Below, one piece after another: positions 23,143-28,761 of a stretch of DNA of 28,761 nucleotides (the first letter of the stretch is position 1; each line of letters starts with the position of its first letter). Location of the stretch: contig JBKPDU010000090.1 of assembly GCA_046728055.1 (NCBI GenBank), positions 1 to 28,761 of the forward strand. Direction: 5' to 3'. The notes beneath the pieces were generated by a model. The model saw nothing but the letters and a program-made list of their open reading frames with translations. It searched no databases and was not told the origin of the DNA. Position numbers and translations under genes: made by a program. The DNA is from AC-69 sp046728055 (GTDB lineage: Bacteria; Actinomycetota; UBA4738; HRBIN12).

Positions 23143-24167
23143 CTCTGGGGGGCTAGCTCGGCCCGCACCCCGAGGAGCCGGACCGGCCGGTCCAGGTCGA
23201 ACTTCGCCAGGGCCGCCAGGGCTCCCGCTTCGATCGCCCCGGGTTCGACCGACGGGCGGGGAAGCGGGACGCCGTGGGTCGAGGTGAAGAACGGCTTAAA
23301 CCGGACCTTGACCACGACGCGCTCGACCAGGCGGGCCTCGCCCTCGATGTCTTCGGCCAGCTGCCGAGCCAGGGTGGCCACTTCTCGTCGAACCTCGTCT
23401 GGATCGGTGATGTCCTGCTGGAACGTCCGCTCTCGTCCCCTGCCCTTTGGGACGTACGGTTCGGCGCTCACCGGCGAGTCGTCCTCGCCAGTCCCCAGCC
23501 GTCGGATCCACGGGCCCGTGCTGGGCCCGAACCGGGCGGCCAGCATCTCCTCGTCGGCGCCGGCCAGCTCCTCGACGGTTCGGATGCCCAGGGCCTCGAG
23601 CTTGGGCGCGGTCTTCTTGCCGATGCCCCACAGCTCGGACGTGGGCAGCGGCCCCATGACCTCGAACCAGTTCTCGCGGGTCAGCCGGAACACGCCGGCC
23701 GGCTTGGCGAATCCAGACGCGATCTTGGCTCGGAGCTTGTTGTCGCCGATCCCGATCGAGCACCACAGCTCCGTTCGGTCGAGTACTGCCTTCTGGACCT
23801 CACGGGCCAGAGCTTCGGGATCCTCGCTCTCTACCGCCATGAACGCCTCGTCCCACCCGGCCACCTCGACCACGGCGGGAAAGGTCCGAAGCGTGTCCAT
23901 CACTCGCCGCGAGGCCTCCAGGTACGCGTCGGCGTCCACGGGGAGGAACACGGCCTCCGGGGCCCGCTTGTACGCAGTGCGAAGCGGCATCGCCGAGCGG
24001 ATCCCGAACCGCCGGGCCTCGTAGTTGGCCGTGGAGACCACGCCTCGTTTCGTGGGATCTCCGTCGCCTCCCACGACGACCGGCCGGTTCCTGATCTCGG
24101 GGCGACGGAGCATCTCGACCGCCGCGATGAACTGGTCGAGGTCCATGTGCAGCACGTACCTGGCCAC
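23139..24167 (-). CDS. dinB: Y-family DNA polymerase, DinB2 type, with Ile at the steric-gate position
   Basis: This 342-residue translesion polymerase has catalytic acids Asp9 and Asp11 (HMDLDQFIAAVE) and Asp106/Glu107 (AGWDEAFM). GIGDNKLRAKIASGFAKPAG, ELWGIGKKTAPKLEALGIRT (helix-hairpin-helix) and the C-terminal DRPVRLLGVRAEL follow. The sequence closely follows mycobacterial DinB2 (VDLDQF start, WGWDEA block, FGPSTG, DRPVRLLGVR). In Y-family enzymes the residue after DxF is a Phe or Tyr gate that excludes ribonucleotides; DinB2 has Leu14 and incorporates rNTPs. Here it is Ile14. No beta-clamp motif is obvious at the C-terminus. GTG 24167 is the start; no strong ribosome site and no LexA-like box are seen. 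Confidence 0.92.
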   Translation of the reverse strand: MARYVLHMDLDQFIAAVEMLRRPEIRNRPVVVGGDGDPTKRGVVSTANYEARRFGIRSAMPLRTAYKRAPEAVFLPVDADAYLEASRRVMDTLRTFPAVVEVAGWDEAFMAVESEDPEALAREVQKAVLDRTELWCSIGIGDNKLRAKIASGFAKPAGVFRLTRENWFEVMGPLPTSELWGIGKKTAPKLEALGIRTVEELAGADEEMLAARFGPSTGPWIRRLGTGEDDSPVSAEPYVPKGRGRERTFQQDITDPDEVRREVATLARQLAEDIEGEARLVERVVVKVRFKPFFTSTHGVPLPRPSVEPGAIEAGALAALAKFDLDRPVRLLGVRAELAPQS

Positions 24168-24169
24168 GG

Positions 24170-24196
24170 ATCAAGCATGACCGAAACGAGCTTGAT
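24170..24196. promoter_or_regulatory. Inverted repeat directly upstream of the polymerase start
   Basis: ATCAAGC and GCTTGAT form perfect 7-base arms separated by 13 bases, ending two bases before the GTG start of the polymerase gene on the reverse strand. This could be an operator or a translational hairpin. It does not resemble an actinobacterial LexA site. Confidence 0.3.
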
Positions 24197-24226
24197 GACG
24201 GGGGCTCGAGCGCCCTCGGCCCGAGT

Positions 24227-25111
24227 TCAGGCTCGTTCCACGAGTCCCCAGCGGTTGCGGATCGCTCGCTCGATGCGCCCAAAGACCAGGCCGTCCACGG
24301 CGATTCCGATCACCAGGATGACGATCATCGCCGCGATCATGGCTTGGGCGTCGGAGAAGTCGCGCGCGAACTGGAGCCGGACGCCGAGCGACGGGCGTGT
24401 GGCGATGATGACCAGGAGCTCGCCCGCCATGAGGCTGCGCCAGGCGAAGGCCCATCCCTGCTTCAGACCGCCGACGAAGCCCGGCAAGGCCGCCGGCAGG
24501 ATCACGTGGCGGTACGCCGCCACTCCTCGCGCCCCAAGGACGCGCCCTGCCCGAAGAAGGATCGGAGGGATGTGGTCGATCCCTTGGAGCAATCCGTTGG
24601 CGATCGAGGGGGCGGCCCCAAGGACGATCACGAACAGGATGGCTCGCTCGTTCAGCCCGAAGAGCAGGATGGCCAGCGGGAACCAGGCGATGGAGGGCAT
24701 CGTTTGGATGCCGGTGATGAGGGACCCGACCGCCGTGCGGAGCACCGGGATCCTGGCGACCGCGAGCCCGAGCGCCGTACCGACCACGAGCGCGAGGCCG
24801 TATCCGATGAGCGCACGCGACAGCGTGATGGCGGTCGCGGTGATGAGGACGCCGTCGCGAAGGTCGGTTGCGAGCTTGGCGAAGACCGGCCCCGGTGGGG
24901 GAAGGACATAGGTCGGCTTCCATCCGGTCCACACGACGAGCTGCCACCCGGCGAGGAGCAGGACGATCGCCGCGAGTTTCGGCCATGCTGCGGCCCACAG
25001 ACGAGCTTGCACTGACGGAGCGGGTCGGAGCGGAAGGTCCAGCACGTCCAGCCCGGCGAGATCCTCATCGGGCTTGGTCACCGAGGCAACGCCGGATCGA
25101 TCCCTACCCAT
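24227..25111 (-). CDS. ABC importer permease, sulfonate/nitrate/taurine (SsuC) type
   Basis: This 294-residue permease starts with a roughly 40-residue cytoplasmic tail and then about six hydrophobic segments from residue 43 (WPKLAAIVLLLAGWQLVVW). Family landmarks are YVLPPPGPVFAKL, TLSRALIGYGLALVVGTALG, TMPSIAWFPLAILLFGLNER, the EAA-type loop RAGRVLGARGVAAYRHVILP and AWRSLMAGELLVI. ATG 25111 overlaps the end of the ATPase gene by 8 bases and uses a GGAGGTG site inside it. It is the third gene of the reverse-strand unit binding protein-ATPase-permease. The substrate class (sulfonate, taurine, nitrate or a pyrimidine precursor) cannot be resolved from the permease. Confidence 0.9.
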   Translation of the reverse strand: MGRDRSGVASVTKPDEDLAGLDVLDLPLRPAPSVQARLWAAAWPKLAAIVLLLAGWQLVVWTGWKPTYVLPPPGPVFAKLATDLRDGVLITATAITLSRALIGYGLALVVGTALGLAVARIPVLRTAVGSLITGIQTMPSIAWFPLAILLFGLNERAILFVIVLGAAPSIANGLLQGIDHIPPILLRAGRVLGARGVAAYRHVILPAALPGFVGGLKQGWAFAWRSLMAGELLVIIATRPSLGVRLQFARDFSDAQAMIAAMIVILVIGIAVDGLVFGRIERAIRNRWGLVERA

Positions 25112-25892
25112 GGCGGCGCACCTCCAGACGGAGTCGTGCGGTCACCTCACCGGCCAGCGAAGCCACGGAAGGATCCTCCAGCCGTCGGGGGCGCGGCTGA
25201 TCGACGCGGAACTCCGCGACCACCTGACCGGGGCGACTGGAGAGCACCAGCACTCGATCGCCCAACCTGACGGCCTCGCGAACGTTGTGGGTCACGAACA
25301 CCACCGTTGCGTGCGTGGTCCGCCAGATCCGCTCGAACTCATCGTGGAGCACATCACGAGTGATGGCGTCGAGCGCCCCGAACGGCTCGTCCATGAGCAA
25401 CACGTCGGCGTCCTGGGCCAGAGCCCGCGCCAGCGCCACGCGCTGGCGCATGCCCCCGGACAACTCGTGCGGTCGCTTGTGGGCGAACCCGTCCAGCTGG
25501 ACCGTCTGGATCAACTCGTCCACCCGCTGGCGTCGGGCCGTCCGGCCAACGCCCCGAAGCCGCATGGCCAGCTCGATGTTCTGCCCCGCAGTAAGCCACG
25601 GGAACAGGCCGGCGTCTTGGAACAGCAGCGCGACGCGACCGCCGCCCACGTCGATCGTGCCGGCGGTGGGGCGGTCAAGGCCGGCGATGAGGTTCAGGAG
25701 GGTGGACTTGCCGCACCCGGATGCGCCGACCATGCACACGAACTCGCCGCGAGCCACGGCGAGCGAGATCCGGTCGAGCGCGAGGACATGCGTGCCAGCA
25801 GGACCGTACGCCTTCGAAACGCCGTCGACCACGACCGGATGGCCGACCTCGAGCTCGCTCGAGAATGAGATGGAAGACTTCGTGACGATCAC
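25104..25892 (-). CDS. ABC importer ATPase, sulfonate/nitrate/taurine (SsuB/TauB) type
   Basis: This 262-residue protein has Walker A GASGCGKS (56-63), Q-loop LLFQDAGLFPWLT, signature LSGGMRQR (144-151), Walker B VLLMDE (164-169) with the FGALDA D-loop, and switch His in FVTHN. The LFPWLT and LSGGMRQRV features are hallmarks of the SsuB/TauB/NrtD group. GTG 25892 overlaps the binding-protein stop (GTGA) and has AAGGAGGT six bases before it, inside the upstream gene. It works with the neighbouring permease and lipoprotein as one importer. Confidence 0.92.
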   Translation of the reverse strand: MIVTKSSISFSSELEVGHPVVVDGVSKAYGPAGTHVLALDRISLAVARGEFVCMVGASGCGKSTLLNLIAGLDRPTAGTIDVGGGRVALLFQDAGLFPWLTAGQNIELAMRLRGVGRTARRQRVDELIQTVQLDGFAHKRPHELSGGMRQRVALARALAQDADVLLMDEPFGALDAITRDVLHDEFERIWRTTHATVVFVTHNVREAVRLGDRVLVLSSRPGQVVAEFRVDQPRPRRLEDPSVASLAGEVTARLRLEVRRHG

Positions 25893-26962
25893 GCGTGCAC
25901 CTCCTTGCGCTCGAGCGACGCGAGGACCCCGTTGAGGGGGTCGAGGTCGAACAGGCCCTGCAGATCCACCGGGTCGAGCAGACCGAGCGCCTCAGCGTGT
26001 GTGGCGGACTCGAACAACGAGGAGGCGATGGGGTCGACCGTGAACTCCATGTTCTTCCACGCGGTCGCCACGGTCTTCGGAGCCAGCCTGGAGCCGGTGA
26101 GCTTCTCGATGGAATCGATGACGGCGGTCTGAGCTGCCTCCGGGTCGTCGTTGCAGGCATCGACGGCGGCGACATGGCCCTGCAGGAAGCGCTCGACGAC
26201 GTCGGGGTGTTGGTTCAGGAAGTCGGGGCGAACGAGCACCAGGGCGCTGGCGAACCGTCCCTCCGGCCACAGGTCACGCTCGTCGACCAGCACGACCCCG
26301 CCGGCCTCCACCATCCTGGTCGCCCACGGCTCGGGCACCCACGCGCCATCGATCTGACCATCGGTGAAGGCCTGGAAGATGCTGGCGTTCTCGAGCGGCG
26401 TGATCGACATGTCGCCGCCCCCCTCCGTGTTCGTCTCCAGCCCGTTGTCGGCCAGCCACGTTCGCAGGGCGACGTCCTGCGTGTTCCCCAGCGCGGGGGA
26501 GGCGAGTGTGGTGTCCCGAAGGTCCTGCGCGGAGGTGATCCCGGCCCGAACCACCAGGGAAGCCCCACCCGAGGTGGACCCGGAGATCACTCGGGCCGCT
26601 ACGCCATCGGACTGGGCGAAGGCCGTGATCGCGGGGTTGGGGCCGATATACGTCACGTCGATCGCCCCCGTGAACACGGCCTGGACGGCCTCATCGCCGG
26701 CGTTGAACACCGACGTCTCCAGGTTCACGCCGTTGCCGAGGTGCTTGGCGAAGATGCCCTCTTCCAGCCCAACGATGGCCGGAGCGTGCGTGACGTTCGG
26801 GAAGTACCCCAGCCGAAGCGTGACCGATGCGCTGCCCGCGCCAGGAGATTGGTCACTCGCCGACGCTCCGCTACATGCCGAGGCGACCACCCCGAGCGCC
26901 GCCAGCACGGCGATCCACCAGCGCGTCGTTCGGTTTTGGCTGACCGCGTCGCTTCGAGCCAG
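25889..26962 (-). CDS. ABC importer substrate-binding lipoprotein, SsuA/NMT1 type
   Basis: The mature part has SsuA/NMT1-like landmarks: LRLGYFPNVTHAPAIVGLEE, GAIDVTYIGPNPAITAF and DGQIDGAWVPEPWATRM. I place the start at CTG 26962, giving 357 residues with a proper lipoprotein signal: Arg-rich n-region (LARSDAVSQNRTTR), hydrophobic WWIAVLAALGVV and Cys30 in VASAC. GGGAGGAGG lies five bases before this CTG. The first conventional start, GTG 26908, would begin inside the hydrophobic stretch, leave Cys at position 12 with no positive charge, and lack a ribosome site. It is the first gene of the importer unit and is divergent from the Rrf2 regulator. The ligand is probably a sulfonate, taurine, nitrate or similar small anion; this is family knowledge, not shown here. 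Confidence 0.85.
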   Translation of the reverse strand: MARSDAVSQNRTTRWWIAVLAALGVVASACSGASASDQSPGAGSASVTLRLGYFPNVTHAPAIVGLEEGIFAKHLGNGVNLETSVFNAGDEAVQAVFTGAIDVTYIGPNPAITAFAQSDGVAARVISGSTSGGASLVVRAGITSAQDLRDTTLASPALGNTQDVALRTWLADNGLETNTEGGGDMSITPLENASIFQAFTDGQIDGAWVPEPWATRMVEAGGVVLVDERDLWPEGRFASALVLVRPDFLNQHPDVVERFLQGHVAAVDACNDDPEAAQTAVIDSIEKLTGSRLAPKTVATAWKNMEFTVDPIASSLFESATHAEALGLLDPVDLQGLFDLDPLNGVLASLERKEVHA

Positions 26963-26967
26963 GCTCG

Positions 26968-26976
26968 CCTCCTCCC
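26968..26976 (-). promoter_or_regulatory. Ribosome site that supports a CTG start
   Basis: The reverse strand reads GGGAGGAGG, then CGAGC, then CTG. It is one of the best Shine-Dalgarno matches in the window and has no ATG, GTG or TTG at the right distance in the binding-protein frame, so it argues for initiation at CTG 26962. Confidence 0.55.
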
Positions 26977-27010
26977 GTCCTCGGCCGTCCGTCGAGTTCC
27001 AGGCTAAGTT

Positions 27011-27032
27011 GGCAATACATGTCGGGATTACC
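27011..27032. promoter_or_regulatory. Imperfect dyad between importer and Rrf2 regulator
   Basis: A 22-base imperfect inverted repeat has outer halves GGCAATAC and GGGATTACC that follow the symmetry GGnAATnC-N6-GnATTnCC. It overlaps the smaller repeat TCGGG-ATTA-CCCGA (27022-27035). Its place, about 50 bases before the importer start and 97 before the regulator start, suits an Rrf2-family operator. Assignment is by position and symmetry only. Confidence 0.4.
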
Positions 27033-27082
27033 CGATGACAGGAGCGGAGCCTACAGGCGTGGGGAGGAGGTGCGCAAGTCCC

Positions 27083-27110
27083 GTGACGAAGTCGTCATCT
27101 CCGGTATTCT
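27083..27110 (+). promoter_or_regulatory. Candidate promoter and operator of the Rrf2 gene
   Basis: GTGACG (27083-27088) and TATTCT (27105-27110) are separated by 16 bases. A perfect repeat TGACGA-AG-TCGTCA (27084-27097) covers the -35 box and part of the spacer, where a repressor would block RNA polymerase. The predicted transcript would start about 10 bases before ATG 27129. Autoregulation by the Rrf2 protein is a natural inference. Confidence 0.4.
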
Positions 27111-27128
27111 CGGTCGGGGGTGTAGGGA

Positions 27129-27578
27129 ATGTGGATCTCGCGGCGGACCGACTACGCGACCAGGGCGCTCCTGGTGCTCTCGAGGACCGAGGGCAAGGGC
27201 TCGCTTAAGACACAGGAGATCGCCGACTGGACTCAGGTGCCCGCGTCCACATTGGAGCAGGTCATGCTCCAATTGCGGGGCGCTGGGATGGTGCGCTCGG
27301 AGCGAGGTCCCTCGGGTGGCTACCGCCTGAACCGCGAGCCCGGCGAGATCACGTTGGAGGAGGTCGTCCGGATCTTCCAGGGTCCCCTCGCACCGATCGC
27401 CTGTGCCACCCGGAAGCACCCAGAGCCGTGCCCCATGGAAGTGGGCTGCTCGATGCGGAGCGTGTGGCAGGAGGTGCGCGACGCGACCATCGCCATCCTG
27501 CAGCGGACCACGTTCGCCGATCTGGCGCGGGACGCCGGTGGCCCGTGGGTGGCGAGGCCCTCGCTTCGCCCGGCTTGA
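27129..27578 (+). CDS. Rrf2-family transcriptional regulator with three-cysteine cluster
   Basis: This 149-residue protein has the winged helix-turn-helix typical of Rrf2 proteins: MWISRRTDYATRALLVLSRT, IADWTQVPASTLEQVMLQLR and RSERGPSGGYRLNREPGEIT. Cys92, Cys101 and Cys107 (C-x8-C-x5-C in ACATRKHPEPCPMEVGCSM) sit where IscR, NsrR and RsrR hold an Fe-S cluster; the nearby His97 could be a fourth ligand. It may therefore sense iron-sulfur status, redox or nitric oxide. It is divergent from the sulfonate/nitrate-type importer, and the space between them carries two dyads, so it probably controls that importer and itself. It does not look like CymR, which lacks the cluster. Confidence 0.9.
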   Translation: MWISRRTDYATRALLVLSRTEGKGSLKTQEIADWTQVPASTLEQVMLQLRGAGMVRSERGPSGGYRLNREPGEITLEEVVRIFQGPLAPIACATRKHPEPCPMEVGCSMRSVWQEVRDATIAILQRTTFADLARDAGGPWVARPSLRPA

Positions 27579-27603
27579 CGCTTATGTAAGCGAAGGCTTA
27601 AAT
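27575..27603 (+). promoter_or_regulatory. Promoter with a perfect inverted repeat in its spacer
   Basis: TTGACG (27575-27580), a 17-base spacer, then TTAAAT (27598-27603). The perfect repeat CGCTTA-TG-TAAGCG (27579-27592) begins in the -35 box and fills most of the spacer. The -35 overlaps the Rrf2 stop codon. The transcript would start near 27610, leaving a leader of about 55 bases before ATG 27666. The repeat is a likely operator; which regulator binds is unknown. Confidence 0.5.
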
Positions 27604-27665
27604 TCCGACTCCTGGTAACCGTTCCGTCTCGGGTGTGTGTTCGTGGGCGGTTGGGAGGAGGCACG

Positions 27666-28118
27666 ATGGCGATGCGATTCCGCATCAAGGCCGAAGGCGT
27701 GATCCCGGAGCAGGCGTTCGATTACGTCTCGGACGTGTCCCGGCACCCCGAATGGGCCAACCCGAACGCGAAGATGCGCATGGACCAGGTCTCCGGTGGG
27801 ACACCCCACCTCGGCGCCAAGTACCGCTCGCAGGCGGTGTTCGTCCGCAAGCCGGTCTCGGCGGACCTGGAGATCACCACGTTCGACCGGCCGGGGACGT
27901 TCGCGTACTCGGTGACTCATCACCAAGAGGGCAAGAGGGACGTCCACTACGAGAACACGTATAGGTTCACCAGAGCGGACGGCGGGACGCTCATCGAGAA
28001 GACCTTGTCGAGCGACGGGAACCAGGTGACGTTCCTCATCGCCTACCCGGCCATCCGGGCCGACAACATGAAGTCGCTCGGCAACCTGAGGGCCAAGCTG
28101 GAGGGAAGGATCCGCTGA
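27666..28118 (+). CDS. SRPBCC (START/Bet v1-like) family protein
   Basis: This 150-residue protein has the polyketide cyclase/dehydrase pattern. It starts with MRFRIKAEGVIPEQAFDYVS and PEWANP, followed by VSGGTPHLGAKYRSQAVFVR, FAYSVTHHQEG, YRFTRADGGTLIEKTLSS and a long C-terminal helix ending KSLGNLRAKLEGRI. Proteins of this fold enclose a hydrophobic cavity and bind or modify small lipophilic ligands; no catalytic residues can be assigned. ATG 27666 follows GGGAGGAGG, while the in-frame GTG at 27633 has no such site. It lies 87 bases after the Rrf2 gene with its own promoter, so it is probably regulated separately. Confidence 0.82.
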   Translation: MAMRFRIKAEGVIPEQAFDYVSDVSRHPEWANPNAKMRMDQVSGGTPHLGAKYRSQAVFVRKPVSADLEITTFDRPGTFAYSVTHHQEGKRDVHYENTYRFTRADGGTLIEKTLSSDGNQVTFLIAYPAIRADNMKSLGNLRAKLEGRIR

Positions 28119-28150
28119 GGCGCGGGTCCCATCACCGATCGGCCCCTCGG

Positions 28151-28761
28151 CTAGGGCGACGAGCCTTCGCCGGTGAGCCCTCGCAGGCGGGCGGCCACGA
28201 AGGCGACAGCGAGGAGGATCACGCCGGCGAAGAGCAGGACGAGCGGGGTGCCGATCGTCTCCCCGAAGTAGTGGGAGATGGCCCACACCGAAAAGACGAA
28301 CAAGCCCGCGACCCCCAACCCGAGCATCGGCGTGTGCCGGAGCGGAACGCTCGCCGCGAGCAGCGCGACGGAGATCACGATGCCAAGCCACAGGCCAACG
28401 TTGGGGCTGTAGATGCTTGCGACGACTGCCCCGGTGAGCCCAGCCAGAGGTCCGAGCGTGAGTGAAGCGTGTCGCGGCTCGACCCGCCCCTCCCACCCGA
28501 ACCACGTCCAGGCCACCCCGGTCAGGGCAAAGGCAATTCCAACTGACACCCCCGAGCCGTAGAAGCCGCCGCCGGCGAGGATCATGAGCCCGGCGATCAC
28601 GGCGAGCTGTTGAAGCGTTCCCCGACGAACCAGGTAGAGCGGAACGGCCATCACCGTGACCCCGATGCCAACGGCGAGCATCACGCCTCGACTGGACGCG
28701 TCGAAGCCGTCGGACGCGAGCTGCCCGGCGAACCAGCCGGCCAGGCCGGTAGCGAGCAGCC
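28151..28761 (-). CDS. Multi-pass membrane protein, 5' end outside window
   Basis: The reverse-strand frame stays open from the window edge, reading LLATGLAGWFAGQLASDGFD and on, to a stop at 28151-28153. Internal GTG/ATG codons near 28684 are therefore not needed as starts. At least 202 residues are visible, with about seven hydrophobic segments separated by very short loops (for example YLVRRG, WEGRVEPRH, PLRHTP). The C-terminus is short and cytoplasmic-looking (AARLRGLTGEGSSP). The composition resembles DUF2157-type predicted membrane proteins, but I cannot confirm the family. No transport motif or enzymatic residue is recognisable. Confidence 0.7.
   Translation of the reverse strand, partial: LLATGLAGWFAGQLASDGFDASSRGVMLAVGIGVTVMAVPLYLVRRGTLQQLAVIAGLMILAGGGFYGSGVSVGIAFALTGVAWTWFGWEGRVEPRHASLTLGPLAGLTGAVVASIYSPNVGLWLGIVISVALLAASVPLRHTPMLGLGVAGLFVFSVWAISHYFGETIGTPLVLLFAGVILLAVAFVAARLRGLTGEGSSP

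Noticed and set aside
23274..24911. Forward 545-codon open frame
   Set aside because: Antisense to dinB2 and the importer permease, whose motifs are unambiguous.
1..28761. CRISPR array, insertion sequence, integrase or attachment site
   Set aside because: No regularly spaced repeats, transposase or integrase motifs, or long flanking direct repeats were seen in the window.

Overview
The window is very GC-rich, almost fully coding, and reads as a deep-branching or uncultured member of the Actinomycetota. This assignment is an inference from gene content. The signs are a DinB2-type polymerase, a LytR-CpsA-Psr protein, a probable F420-type luciferase-like oxidoreductase, two small cysteine-motif proteins of actinobacterial style, frequent GTG/TTG starts and very high G/C in third codon positions. 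I see no rRNA, tRNA, CRISPR array, insertion sequence or integrase.

Layout. (1) 1-1961: tail of an unidentified gene, a DUF433/MerR-like antitoxin, its PIN-like toxin partner broken by a frameshift, and a reverse-strand RibD/DHFR-like reductase. (2) 2273-17796: a run of 13 forward genes, most joined by 1-4 base stop/start overlaps. They encode a YtcJ-like amidohydrolase, a muconate-cycloisomerase-type enolase-superfamily enzyme, an octopine/nopaline-type dehydrogenase, an M24-fold hydrolase that has lost metal ligands, a luciferase-like oxidoreductase, a complete five-gene peptide/opine/nickel-type ABC importer, an amidase, a P1 (DmpA-like) aminopeptidase and a NylB-like serine hydrolase. (3) 17929-21728: small actinobacterial proteins, two with zinc-ligand-like Cys/His sets, an LCP cell-wall ligase with an extra extracytoplasmic domain, and a cold-shock protein with a long leader. 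(4) 21922-24167: an Xre/RES toxin-antitoxin pair that converges on a dinB2 gene; the two stop codons share four bases. (5) 24227-27578: a reverse-strand sulfonate/nitrate/taurine-type ABC importer, divergent from a three-cysteine Rrf2 regulator. (6) 27666-28761: an SRPBCC protein behind a promoter with a perfect inverted repeat in its spacer, and a membrane protein cut by the window edge.

How the genes fit together. The strongest candidate for an undescribed system is region 2. It has one importer for small peptides or opines and six or seven enzymes whose families all act on C-N bonds or on the stereocentre next to one. I infer import and stepwise dismantling of an N-substituted amino acid, opine-like conjugate, modified peptide or lactam-type compound; the substrate cannot be read from sequence. 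Region 5 looks like a self-contained import unit for a sulfur or nitrogen source under a possibly Fe-S-sensing repressor, with candidate operators between the divergent genes.
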